Shown here piece by piece: positions 55,234 through 63,733 of a stretch of DNA of 64,000 nt. The position numbers and the translations under genes were made by a program. Source of the DNA: Phyllobacterium chamaecytisi (GTDB lineage: Bacteria; Pseudomonadota; Alphaproteobacteria; Rhizobiales; Rhizobiaceae); assembly GCF_020164455.1 (NCBI RefSeq), contig NZ_JAIQWW010000010.1, positions 1-64,000 on the forward strand. Direction: 5' to 3'. Each line of letters starts with the position of its first letter. The first letter of the stretch is position 1. The notes under the pieces were generated by a model that did no database searches, was not told where the DNA came from, and saw nothing but the letters and a program-made list of their open reading frames with translations.

Positions 55234-57066
55234 ATGGACCGCAGTCAGCACAGCGAAGCGGCTTATCGCATGTACCTTATTGGACCCTTCGCGATCACTG
55301 ATCCGGAGGGCAAGGTTCTGACGCCCAAATCCCAAAAGTCCCAAGCGATCCTTGCCATGCTGGCGGTCTCCCTAAGGGGATCACGTTCGAGAGTTTGGCT
55401 TCGTGACAAGCTTTGGAGCGACAGGCCTGAAGACCAGGCCTCTGCCAGTCTTCGCCAGGCACTGCTCGATATCCGGAAATGCCTGGGTGATGCACGCGAT
55501 ATCCTGGTGGCTGACAAGAACACCGTCTCGCTTCGCATGGACCGCATACGGCTGGATATCGACGAAATCCTGAGCGAGGGCCATCCAGCAGGAAATGACG
55601 AACTGGCTGCTGAACATTTTCTCGAAGGGGTCGACGTCAGAGACGCTGAATTCGAGGAGTGGCTCACACTGGAGCGACAGGTCTGGCAGCGTCGCTACGA
55701 TGAGGGACAATTCCAGCAAAAATTTGAACCTAAGCTTGAGCTGGCGCGTCAGAACCAGGAACCGACGCCACTCGTTCCTTTAACGGCAATCAATCCGGGC
55801 ACGAATAGTGGTGGCACTGGGAATGGAGCGGCGAACGATAAAGCCAGTGACTCGAGTTCCAGCGTCAGTTCGCGGCAATGGGTTGTCGCGATCTTGCCCT
55901 CGCGCATCGCCGGACAAAGTGAAAATGGACAGATTCTTGCGGCGGGAGTGACTAATCTCATCGCAAAATCGCTTGTTGAGGGAACTGATATCCGTGTCAC
56001 TGATTTTTCCTTCGGCGCAGGGCCTGGGGCGAACTCGTCGAATGATGTTGGACCGGGCAACGAGATCTCGCTGGCAACAGCCCTCGGCATACAGCTGGAA
56101 CTGACGCTCGCCAGTCAAACCGCCCTTATCGTGGTGAGCATTGTGCGTTTGGCCGACCATAGCCTGATCTGGAAAGACAGTTGCATCGCTGATCGCCCGC
56201 CCCTGGAAAGAGGCGAAACAAGTCAGTTGCATGGGCTGATCAATCACTTGATCGATGAAGTCAACGGGAGCTTTCTTTTCCGCGGCGAAGGCGGAAAGCT
56301 CGAGCGCGAAACCACTATGATCGAGGCGGTCAACTCGGTCTTTCGATTGTCTCGGGGGGATCTCGATAGAGCCGAACGCATCCTCCACAACATTGCTGCT
56401 GAGCGGCCCTCCTCCTCAGTCTATGCCTGGCTCGCCTTTATCAGGACTTTCCGCGTTGGACAGCGTTTCAATGCCTACGATTCCACCATAGTCGAAGAAG
56501 CCCAATTCTACGCCCGTAAGGCATTGGAGTTGGATGCTAACAATTCCATCGCACTTGCTCTCGTTGGACACGTCCATTCATTCTTGTTTTGCGAATACGA
56601 CTATGCCGCCGGACTATTCGAGCGCGCAATCAAGCTCAACCCGGCACAACCGCTCGGTTGGGATCTTTATTCCATGTTGCATTGTTATGCCGGGCAGCCT
56701 GAAAAGGCGTTGGCCATGGCTAACTGGGTCCAGAACCTTGGATTTTACAGCGTGCACAAATATTACTTCGACACGACCAAGTGCATCAGTGCAGCTCTTG
56801 CCGGCGATCACGCAGCCGCCATTTCTGCGGGTGAAGACGCGCTGAAGATGCGTCCTGATTTCAATTCTCTCTTGCGCTACATGGCAGCAAGTCATGCACA
56901 TCGGGACGAGATGGCGTTGGCGGAAAAGTATGTAGAGCGGCTCGAGGCCGTCGAACCGAATTTCTCGATCGAGTCGCTCAAGGACAATCGCTACCCGCTG
57001 TTAAAAACTGGGGGAGGCAAGATGCTGATCGCCGGGCTTACCAAGGCCGGTGTCAAGCGCCGGTAA
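55234..57066 (+). CDS. SARP-like winged-helix regulator with C-terminal TPRs
   Basis: 610 residues from this ATG. A winged-helix DNA-binding and BTAD-like region is at about 12-160: YLIGPFAITDPEGKVLTPKSQKSQAILAML, seen in part as GPFAITDPEGKVLTPKSQ, then RVWLRDKLWSDRPEDQASASLRQALLDI-type sequence. A TolB/FlgO-like middle starts at VVAILPSRIAGQSE. TPR repeats fill the last 200 residues (ARKALELDANNSIALALVGH). The order sensor/effector-TolB-TPR is the same as in the cyclase at 4953. It leads the operon, 48 bases before the PAP2 start, so it probably controls or senses for the two enzymes. Confidence 0.82.
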   Translation: MDRSQHSEAAYRMYLIGPFAITDPEGKVLTPKSQKSQAILAMLAVSLRGSRSRVWLRDKLWSDRPEDQASASLRQALLDIRKCLGDARDILVADKNTVSLRMDRIRLDIDEILSEGHPAGNDELAAEHFLEGVDVRDAEFEEWLTLERQVWQRRYDEGQFQQKFEPKLELARQNQEPTPLVPLTAINPGTNSGGTGNGAANDKASDSSSSVSSRQWVVAILPSRIAGQSENGQILAAGVTNLIAKSLVEGTDIRVTDFSFGAGPGANSSNDVGPGNEISLATALGIQLELTLASQTALIVVSIVRLADHSLIWKDSCIADRPPLERGETSQLHGLINHLIDEVNGSFLFRGEGGKLERETTMIEAVNSVFRLSRGDLDRAERILHNIAAERPSSSVYAWLAFIRTFRVGQRFNAYDSTIVEEAQFYARKALELDANNSIALALVGHVHSFLFCEYDYAAGLFERAIKLNPAQPLGWDLYSMLHCYAGQPEKALAMANWVQNLGFYSVHKYYFDTTKCISAALAGDHAAAISAGEDALKMRPDFNSLLRYMAASHAHRDEMALAEKYVERLEAVEPNFSIESLKDNRYPLLKTGGGKMLIAGLTKAGVKRR

Positions 57067-57114
57067 TTCTTCCTCAATCAAAATTCGGCTCGAATGGATG
57101 AAGGATACGCGAAA

Positions 57115-58050
57115 ATGGTCAACGTTGCTGCGCAATCACCGCTGATACAGTTCCTGAACAATTTTCGATTTGAGGTCGATGCCGATCATGTATCGCCCTG
57201 CCCACCTTTGCCGTTCGCTGAGGTTGACGCAGCGGTGGATGGGGCCGGTATCAACATCCCGGGGGCACCTCTAGCCGGAGCCGCCACGGCGAGCGGCGGT
57301 GTTGCCAACAAATCGGTGCTGAACAAATCCTCGCTGAACAAGAACAAGAACAAGAATAAAACCTCATTCGGCGGAATCAGCACCGGCAATGCACAGTTGA
57401 TACCTGCATTCCAGTTGCGCAGGCTCCACCAACAACCTTCCCGGAACGCTTTTACCGCCGCCGCTCGGTTTACGTGGGAGATGCTCGACATTACTCCACC
57501 TCCAGGCCCGGATTTCAGTCGCCTTGAAACCAAAGTGATGCTGTCGATGCAGAAGCGCGACCGCGAAAGGGCCAGACGACTCCCGGATATTCAACAGGAA
57601 GCTTCGCTATCGGTCGGCGAGTTTACACGACCTCTCTATATCGAGAACATAGCCGGGTTCGAACAGACCGAGGGGCTTTTTCAGAGTATCCTGACCGCTT
57701 GCGAATATGTTGGGCTCATTTACAAGAATAAATTCAATCGGTTGCGACCCAGTCAGTTTGAACCGCGACTGCGACCGCTTCTGGCAGTTCCAGCGCACGA
57801 ATCCTTCCAAAGCAATCATGCATTCCAATGCTTTTCCATTGTGTTTGCATTCAACACGATCCTTCCCGAGCATCCAGCGACCGAAGAGTTGGCGCGAATT
57901 GCTCAGAATGTTGCAGAGAATCGAGAATGGGCCGGCCTGCATTATCCGAGCGATACGAAAGCAGGACGTGATCTGGCCCGCCGGTTTGCTCCTTATCTGA
58001 GAGATGCGTTCGCCGCGACGTACAACGCGGTACACAAGGAATGGGTGTGA
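57115..58050 (+). CDS. PAP2/vanadium-haloperoxidase-fold protein
   Basis: 311 residues from an ATG with GAAGGA upstream (57094 is an alternative). All three PAP2 blocks are present in the C-terminal half: K-x6-RP (Lys204, Arg211), SNHA (His235) and R-x5-H-x3-D in NREWAGLHYPSD (Arg270, His276, Asp280). The AGLHYPSD pattern is closer to vanadium-dependent haloperoxidases than to membrane lipid phosphatases, and there are no membrane helices. A low-complexity Asn/Lys linker lies at about 65-85. The reaction could be phosphate hydrolysis or halide oxidation; the sequence cannot decide. Confidence 0.83.
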   Translation: MVNVAAQSPLIQFLNNFRFEVDADHVSPCPPLPFAEVDAAVDGAGINIPGAPLAGAATASGGVANKSVLNKSSLNKNKNKNKTSFGGISTGNAQLIPAFQLRRLHQQPSRNAFTAAARFTWEMLDITPPPGPDFSRLETKVMLSMQKRDRERARRLPDIQQEASLSVGEFTRPLYIENIAGFEQTEGLFQSILTACEYVGLIYKNKFNRLRPSQFEPRLRPLLAVPAHESFQSNHAFQCFSIVFAFNTILPEHPATEELARIAQNVAENREWAGLHYPSDTKAGRDLARRFAPYLRDAFAATYNAVHKEWV

Positions 58051-58100
58051 AGAAAGTGCATTCATCTTCAGTGGTTCCTCTAGCGTAAATGAGGTTACAG

Positions 58101-59801
58101 ATGGCCCTCCAATCAGACAACACGAAGGCTGCGCCTGCCGGCTACTATTATCTCTGGCATTTGGCTGCTCTGGGAGTGATTACGGCGGACTTCGGATCTT
58201 CGAGTGGTTCGATTCCCCCCAACAATGAAAGTGCGCTGCGCATCACGCCTTCTCCTGTTATTTCCGGTTCTGTCTGGGACACCCTTGCAGAGGTGGCTGC
58301 GATCTCGCCTGCGAGGGTGGCGCTCATTGACGTCGGCATATCTCCAGATCACCCGAACCTGGCAACCCGGATCGATCAGAATGCCTCTATTGACCTGGCA
58401 ACGCACAGATACGGTGCGCGTGCGTTGGCCATCCTCGACGATACAAATAGTTCCTACAAGGAAGAGAAACAGGCGTTCTTTGCCGAACTCGACATATCCG
58501 GACTCGGCAACCTCGGACTATCGGTTGATGACAAGGAATACCTGGATGATATTGTGGCGGAGTATGCTGGTTCCTATGGCGTATTGCGCCGGATCCTCGA
58601 TTCGAACACCATGTTCGCCGCTCACGGCACTGCCTGTGCCGGTTTAATCGTGGCCGAGCCCGCCGCATTGGCCACGGAAGACAGCGAAATCCTGTCTCCA
58701 CCAGAAGACATCTTTACGAATCCCGATTCAACCGAGACCCATCCCAACAAAAATCCCAACCTGTTACCGTATTTTGGCGCTGATCCTTTTTCGCGCCTCG
58801 TTAACATTACGACTTCGTTCGAAGACAATCCTGTGCAGTTCATCGCCGCACTCCTTTATGCGTATTTGCAGAACGTTGACGTCATCGTCATGCCCCGCGG
58901 CATACCCGATCCGAAGCGAAGCGCCATTGAGCCCAAGAACGAATTGAAGGCCGACTTGGAGCGCTGGGCCAATCGTGATGCTGCGGATCTATTTGCACGC
59001 ATCGCCCTGGCAGAACAGGGACCGGCGGAACTCGAGCCCAAGGCAACGCAGCTGGGTTTCAATCCGGACCGCATATGGACGATCCTGGAACATTTGATCA
59101 TTGCTGTGAGCCGAAAGATTCCGGTGATCTGCGCTGCCGGCAACAGTGGCGAAAGCCAGCTGATCTATCCGGCGAGCCTCGCAGCTCCCGACAACGGGAT
59201 CATCGCGGTCGGCGCCGTCACGGTTGAAGGTTTCCGGTCCGGCTACAGCAATTATGGCGAAGGTCTAACGCTCGTTGCACCCTCTGATGATGGCGAGGTC
59301 TTCAATCGCCATCAATTGCGGATCAATCGGCTGTCTCCCTTGATCGCCAAGCATCAATATAACGCGGATCCCGGCAAGGAATATTGCTATTCGCAGTTCA
59401 GCCTTCTCAGCACAGACCTTCCGGGGGTCTTTGGTTATGATGAAGGAAAAGCTCCCTGGTCCTCACTGCTTCCATCTGCCAATAATCCCGGCATTGGTGG
59501 CGGTTACTATACCAGCTTTGGCGGCACGTCCGGGGCCGCAGCCTTGGTCGGCGGCGTCGCGGCTCTCGTACAACGGGCCCATCGTGCCGTTCACGGTGGG
59601 TCAGGCAGGCTAGACGGTATAGCCGTCAAGTCTATCCTCGAGGAAGCGTCCAGCCGAAGCAGCAATGTTGGACCGGGTTTTCGTCCCCTCACCCCCGACT
59701 GCATGAATGCGGACAATGAAGATGTCATCGATTCCAGGTACTTTTTTGGTGCGGGACTGCTCAATGCAGCTAAGGCTGTCGATGTCGTGCTGAACAGTTG
59801 A
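58101..59801 (+). CDS. S8 subtilisin-like serine protease without signal peptide
   Basis: 566 residues from an ATG with GAGG six bases upstream. The catalytic triad is intact: Asp77 (ALIDVGISPDHP), His175 (AAHGTACAG) and Ser477 (GGTSGAAALVGG), with oxyanion Asn347 (CAAGNSGES). Asp-to-His spacing is almost 100 residues, versus 30-40 in subtilisins, because of an acidic insert. No signal peptide or pro-domain is visible, so it may act in the cytoplasm or leave by another route. It follows the PAP2 gene by about 50 bases and ends the operon before a strong terminator. Confidence 0.88.
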   Translation: MALQSDNTKAAPAGYYYLWHLAALGVITADFGSSSGSIPPNNESALRITPSPVISGSVWDTLAEVAAISPARVALIDVGISPDHPNLATRIDQNASIDLATHRYGARALAILDDTNSSYKEEKQAFFAELDISGLGNLGLSVDDKEYLDDIVAEYAGSYGVLRRILDSNTMFAAHGTACAGLIVAEPAALATEDSEILSPPEDIFTNPDSTETHPNKNPNLLPYFGADPFSRLVNITTSFEDNPVQFIAALLYAYLQNVDVIVMPRGIPDPKRSAIEPKNELKADLERWANRDAADLFARIALAEQGPAELEPKATQLGFNPDRIWTILEHLIIAVSRKIPVICAAGNSGESQLIYPASLAAPDNGIIAVGAVTVEGFRSGYSNYGEGLTLVAPSDDGEVFNRHQLRINRLSPLIAKHQYNADPGKEYCYSQFSLLSTDLPGVFGYDEGKAPWSSLLPSANNPGIGGGYYTSFGGTSGAAALVGGVAALVQRAHRAVHGGSGRLDGIAVKSILEEASSRSSNVGPGFRPLTPDCMNADNEDVIDSRYFFGAGLLNAAKAVDVVLNS

Positions 59802-59823
59802 CGCAAAGCCCAACAAAACACCC

Positions 59824-59851
59824 AAAAAGGACCCGCCCGCGGGTCCTTTTT
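59824..59851 (+). terminator. Rho-independent terminator after the subtilase
   Basis: The inverted repeat AAAAAGGACCC / GGGTCCTTTTT around a short GC loop ends in five T. It starts 23 bases after the subtilase stop and closes the three-gene operon. Because the arms are A-rich on one side, it could also work in the other direction. Confidence 0.85.
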
Positions 59852-59987
59852 ACGTTTTGTCCTGCATTTTTGACGGTGCATTGACGGTCAGACAGCGCTC
59901 GAGAGACGCCTCCTCCGGTAATATTAGATCAATACTTCGGTAAATCCGGAGATCAAGTCGATCAATAGACTGCAGGAGGGAAAACCG

Positions 59988-60532
59988 ATGTCAACAGTTC
60001 TTACCAGAAAATACCGGTGGTCATCTTTTGCCAGATTGATCAAGCGGCCGAAATTGCCAACGGGTTTGTGCCTCACTTACAAAAGCGTCAAAGCATCCAT
60101 GGAGCGGGAGATCCGACTTATTCATATCTCGATCCTAACTCCAGTGCAGAGACCCATTTTTCGACCGTGTCCAATTGTCAACAACGTGACTGGGCAGCAC
60201 CGGCAACGGACATGCCGCGGCAGTTCTCGCTATTTTCGATAAGCCCGTCTGAAGCGGGTATTTGCCTGGCAATTCATAATCGGAGCTCGACGAACATGGT
60301 TTCAAAGCGTGAAATATCGATAGACGACTGGGAAGCATTGAACCGCCTGTCACAGGGCGAAACGATCCGGCGAATAGATGGTCGCGCGGTTCAACGCCTA
60401 ACTGAGATCGGCGCACTGCGTAGCAGAGGAGGAGAAATCAAACTCTCCTACGCCGCAATGCAGCTTTTGATCGAACGCTCGGCACGTATTTGCCGCGCTC
60501 GAAACGGCAACAGCAAAACGTGGTGCAATTGA
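59988..60532 (+). pseudogene. Small hypothetical gene, probably frameshifted near its start
   Basis: A strong ribosome site (GCAGGAGGG) precedes the ATG at 59988, but that frame soon turns into poor protein. The +2 frame from about 60012 to the stop at 60532 reads well (IPVVIFCQIDQAAEIANG, then LSYAAMQLLIERSARIC). One missing A in the run AGAAAATACC near 60009-60012 would join them into a protein of about 180 residues. The C-terminal 78 residues could also be a separate gene starting at 60296. Family not recognised. Confidence 0.5.
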
Positions 60533-60582
60533 ACTTCAATGTTGCAAGCACGTGTCAATGAGTAGTTTTTGGGGACAAGAAA

Positions 60583-61338
60583 ATGTCAGGAATTATGTAT
60601 GAACGAATACCGGATGCTGATCACGCCGTTTACAATCGGCATGCGGCGGCCCGCCGTGCAGCGTTCCACATCGCATCGACAGAACCCCGTCCACAACGGA
60701 CCCTTGCCATTATTGACGGAAGTGCCATTGCTCGAGAGCATCTTTCGAGGGGGCTTATATCGAATGGACTTGGACTGTGTTTGGCCACATATGGCTCTGT
60801 GAACGATATAGAGGCATATGAAGCGGCGGCATTTTCAGTCATCCTTGTATGCGTCGACGACTCCAGGTTCATGGATAATTCCATTGTGCTCGAAATCGGG
60901 GCGCTTGTACGAAGATTTCCGAAAGTCCCAGTCATTGTTCAGGCGGACCTGTGCGGATTTCAGCAAATCCTGAGCGTTCTCCGGCAAGGTGCCCATGGTT
61001 ACCTTCCAGGCAATGCCGGAATATCTGTTTGCATCGAAGCAATATCGATGGCGTTGGCAGGAGGTGTTTTCGTCGCGGCCAAGAACCGGCATGATATGCA
61101 AAGCATCCTCGGAACCAACCATCATCAGTCCAAGCGTTTGGAAATGTTCACACGAAGGGAACGTGAGGTCATCGAAGTCCTGCGGCAGGGAAAGGCAAAC
61201 AAAACGATTGCCTATGCCCTCAGGCTTGCTCCAAACACTGTGAAAGTTCACGTTCGAAATATCCTCAAGAAGGTTCGGGCGACGAACCGGGCGGAAGCAA
61301 TTTACAAAATCAACGCCATGTTTGATGAGATCGCATAG
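60583..61338 (+). CDS. LuxR-type response-regulator-like transcription factor
   Basis: 251 residues. The C-terminal LuxR helix-turn-helix is clear (FTRREREVIEVLRQGKANKTIA and NTVKVHVRNILKKV). The N-terminal 150 residues have a receiver-like alpha/beta order (TLAIIDGSAIAREHLSRGL and HGYLPGNAGISVCIEAISMAL), but the acidic pocket is reduced to one Asp at the first site. The usual phospho-Asp position reads VILVCVDDSRF and is ambiguous. It may be a receiver that works without phosphorylation. GGGGAC precedes the ATG; a terminator follows. Confidence 0.83.
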   Translation: MSGIMYERIPDADHAVYNRHAAARRAAFHIASTEPRPQRTLAIIDGSAIAREHLSRGLISNGLGLCLATYGSVNDIEAYEAAAFSVILVCVDDSRFMDNSIVLEIGALVRRFPKVPVIVQADLCGFQQILSVLRQGAHGYLPGNAGISVCIEAISMALAGGVFVAAKNRHDMQSILGTNHHQSKRLEMFTRREREVIEVLRQGKANKTIAYALRLAPNTVKVHVRNILKKVRATNRAEAIYKINAMFDEIA

Positions 61339-61398
61339 AGCGTCGTTCGGCAGAAAAAAAGAACGCCGTTGGGGGCGACGGGGGCCGCTCCCGCATCT

Positions 61399-61427
61399 GA
61401 CCCTCCCTCTTGTGGGAGGGTCTTTTT
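61399..61427 (+). terminator. Rho-independent terminator after the LuxR-type gene
   Basis: A perfect nine-base stem (GACCCTCCC and GGGAGGGTC) with a six-base loop and five T. It starts 61 bases past the regulator stop. Confidence 0.85.
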
Positions 61428-61550
61428 CCACGCGCCTGTAGGGCTATGGCCGCCTTGAGCGGAATCTAACCGCAGACGCGCTTTTATCTGAGGTGCGGTT
61501 TCGCTCCCGCAGCCAAGAGCCATCTTGGAAGCGCCTGGAACGTAGCTTGA

Positions 61551-62075
61551 ATGGAGGTTATACCTCGGCCACATTCACGCGCTCGGCAAGCCCGCCGAAA
61601 CCAGAGACATGGCGGCGGTATCCCCACGAACATTGTCCCCAGTGAAAATTACCCCATCTTTCACGAGACCATGGCTGAACTTCAATTGAGCATGCCGGAC
61701 GCAATCATCGAGACAGATTTCTCCGTCATCGAGTCCATCAATTGCGATCCTGTTCGTATAGGACAGCTGGTTTCCAATCTCCTTGGAAATGCTTTTAGCC
61801 ATGGCGATCTGAGCCAACCCGTGAGGTTCAACGCGTGGACCGATAATGATGGTTGGGACTCTGTTTCAAATGCCGGGGCGGCGATCCCGGCTGAAGTACA
61901 GGACCGACTCTTTCATCCAGGGGCGAAGTTCGGGACAAAAGGCAAGGTCTGGGCCTTGCACATCGCTTCGGAGATAGGCAAGGCCCATGGCGGAACCCTG
62001 ACTGTTCAATCAACAGATGCGGAAACCCGGTTTACGTTTCTCATGCCGACTTCGCCGATGTCAAATGATGGGTGA
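61551..62075 (+). pseudogene. Decayed sensor histidine kinase fragment (ATPase domain)
   Basis: Only the catalytic half of a histidine kinase remains. The N-box region is recognisable (RIGQLVSNLLGNAFSHG) and the end reads KAHGGTLTVQSTDAETRFTFLMP-like sequence (ETRFTFLMP), but the region between, which should hold the F-box and the GLGL G2 box, is collapsed to HPGAKFGTKGKVWALHIASEI. The dimerisation domain, the His and any sensor are absent. The upstream part (61551-61640) has no kinase character. It cannot be a working kinase. Confidence 0.75.
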
Positions 62076-62201
62076 GTGATAGAACTCGCCCGAAGCCGCC
62101 AGCCGCGCAACATGTTGCGGAGGTGACTATCGTGACCCTCGCGGGAACATCGAATTGCCCCTTCCGTTGACTTGCCAGGACGCGGAACCTATCTACGATT
62201 C

Positions 62202-62831
62202 ATGCCCAAGGAAGAGAAGAATGACATCGAGCTCATCAGAACCTGGACATTGCCATCGGCGGCGACGCTCGGATCATCCGTGCGTGCGAAAGGCATCCTT
62301 TTGGAGATCCGGGCACGGCTCCCGACGCCTTCGAAGAAATCACTCATCCTCGACGCCGGGACACTCGTACTAGCGATGTCAGCCAATGCAAAGCCGAAAT
62401 TTCAGGCCGCTGTGGGCATGGTCTCTTCTGGAATGAAGGATATTGAGAACTTTCCGGTGATCCCTCGAGAAATTCAGGACATCCTGACCATCAAGCCGAG
62501 CGAGAGGCATCGGTGGCTCGCCGATGGCCGACTTCCCAGCGCAGGGACTCGGACAGTACGGCTAGCGGGCCGGGCCAGGAAGATCACCTTTCACGTTTTC
62601 GACCCTAGGGTTGTCGAAGACCTCCTCGACAGAGGCGTGGTCGATCAATGGCGTGAAGAGGACGCGATGGCGGCGTCCGAGAACCGACGGCGGGCTGCCT
62701 ACAAAGCGAAGCTGACGCGGTTGTTGAAGAAGCGTTCGGATTCTGCGTCGTCACCACAAGCCGGCTTGGAGGGAGCAACGGCAAATCTGGCCGACTGGGA
62801 GGAGTTCAGTCGCGACGGCCTTTTGCGGTAA
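62202..62831 (+). CDS. Hypothetical protein, no family recognised
   Basis: 209 soluble residues from the ATG at 62202 (a 10-codon extension is open). The middle section reads IPREIQDILTIKPSERHRWLADGRLP and has a helix-turn-helix or DNA-binding look; GRARKITFHVFDPRVVEDLL follows, then a basic C-terminal helix (RRRAAYKAKLTRLLKKR). I do not know the family. It lies among relics (kinase fragment, frameshifted gene), which is typical of accessory DNA. Possibly a DNA-binding accessory protein. Confidence 0.6.
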   Translation: MPKEEKNDIELIRTWTLPSAATLGSSVRAKGILLEIRARLPTPSKKSLILDAGTLVLAMSANAKPKFQAAVGMVSSGMKDIENFPVIPREIQDILTIKPSERHRWLADGRLPSAGTRTVRLAGRARKITFHVFDPRVVEDLLDRGVVDQWREEDAMAASENRRRAAYKAKLTRLLKKRSDSASSPQAGLEGATANLADWEEFSRDGLLR

Positions 62832-63242
62832 TCCCCTATATTCTGAAGCGTCATAATCGATATGCCGAGCCTCGGCCATAGCGCCATCCAATTGCAACTC
62901 GGCAATCAGCAGGGCGAAAGCCGCTCACGCCGGAGATTCGGACGCGGCGCTGTGGCCTCCAAAGACATTCGGGAGTCTGATGCGGGCGTACCGGCTGTCA
63001 GAAAGGTGAATGGAAGCCCGGTTCGTGGCGGGGGTGGTATGGGGCCGAGCGTATCAGCCATGGTGTGCGGGAAGGATCAAGGGCAGCTCCGAATGAGTTC
63101 GAAACCCAAACAACCGTGAAGCGGCCGCGGGGTTCGACGCGCATCATGGTTATTCAGCAATAACCTTAAGTTGAAATGGCTGTTGATCAGTAACGACTCG
63201 ATTTTTAATGGTCCTTTGACGTTTGTCGCAAGCGAACGTCCC
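62832..63242. other. Gap with no recognised gene
   Basis: About 410 bases. A plus-strand frame (62862-63119) is Gly/Ser-rich and lacks a ribosome site. The right part may give rise to a short transcript that ends at the terminator at 63243. Confidence 0.4.
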
Positions 63243-63287
63243 GACCCAGCGCCGCGGAGTCCACAAGCCATGCGGGCTGGGTCTTTT
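63243..63287 (+). terminator. Rho-independent terminator in a gene-free region
   Basis: Eight-base stem (GACCCAGC at 63243-63250 and GCTGGGTC at 63276-63283) with a 25-base loop, then TTTT. No protein gene ends near it, so it probably ends a short untranslated transcript. Confidence 0.65.
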
Positions 63288-63357
63288 CATTTTCCCTTCG
63301 AAAGGGGATTATTCCGGCTTTGCCTTAGGAAAACCCCTGATTGTCGCATCTTCTGTT

Positions 63358-63441
63358 GCAGCGTAAATTGTGGTGGTAGGCCAAGGCCACCCGGTCCCGC
63401 GCCTCCCGCCGCTGCTGGCCAACGCCCGGCGGCGTTTTTTT
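63358..63441 (+). ncRNA. Candidate small RNA (possibly the mmgR/suhB family)
   Basis: A first hairpin (GGTaGG at 63375-63380, loop CCAAGG, CCACC at 63387-63391), a single-stranded CT-rich stretch containing CGCCTCCCGC, then a GC-rich terminator hairpin (CGCCGC at 63407-63412, GCGGCG at 63429-63434) and seven T. No ORF is tied to it. From memory this order of hairpin, CTCCC stretch and GGCGGCG-T7 end resembles the alphaproteobacterial mmgR/suhB small RNA, but I could not compare it. The 5' end is not known. Confidence 0.5.
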
Positions 63442-63481
63442 ACTTAGCAATATTTAATTGGTGCATGGTTCACTCGGCGGG

Positions 63482-63733
63482 ATGGTAACGTTAACTCGTA
63501 AATCGGCAGCAGCCAGCATTGATAAAGACCTTGGCGCAAAGCTGAGGGTCGTTCGCTTGGCCGCTGGCCTTTCTCAATCAGAGCTTGGCGAATTTATGGG
63601 CTTTTCGCACTCGCAAGTGCAAAAGTACGAGATGGGGAAGAACCGCATGGCCGTCTCTACTCTGGTGCAGTTTTGCAAGGTGCTTAAGCAGGACCCTATG
63701 GCGTTCCTTGGTGATCACTTCCACCGGCGGTGA
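63482..63733 (+). CDS. XRE-type helix-turn-helix regulator
   Basis: 83 residues. The helix-turn-helix is clear: LRVVRLAAGLSQSELGEFMGFSHSQVQKYE, in part GLSQSELGEFMGFSHSQVQ, followed by GKNRMAVSTLVQFCKVL. The ATG at 63482 or at 63458 could start it; neither has a good ribosome site. It is shorter than many rhizobial relatives (about 130 residues), so it may have lost its C-terminus or represent a compact member. The remaining 267 bases to the window end hold no gene that I recognise. Confidence 0.78.
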   Translation: MVTLTRKSAAASIDKDLGAKLRVVRLAAGLSQSELGEFMGFSHSQVQKYEMGKNRMAVSTLVQFCKVLKQDPMAFLGDHFHRR

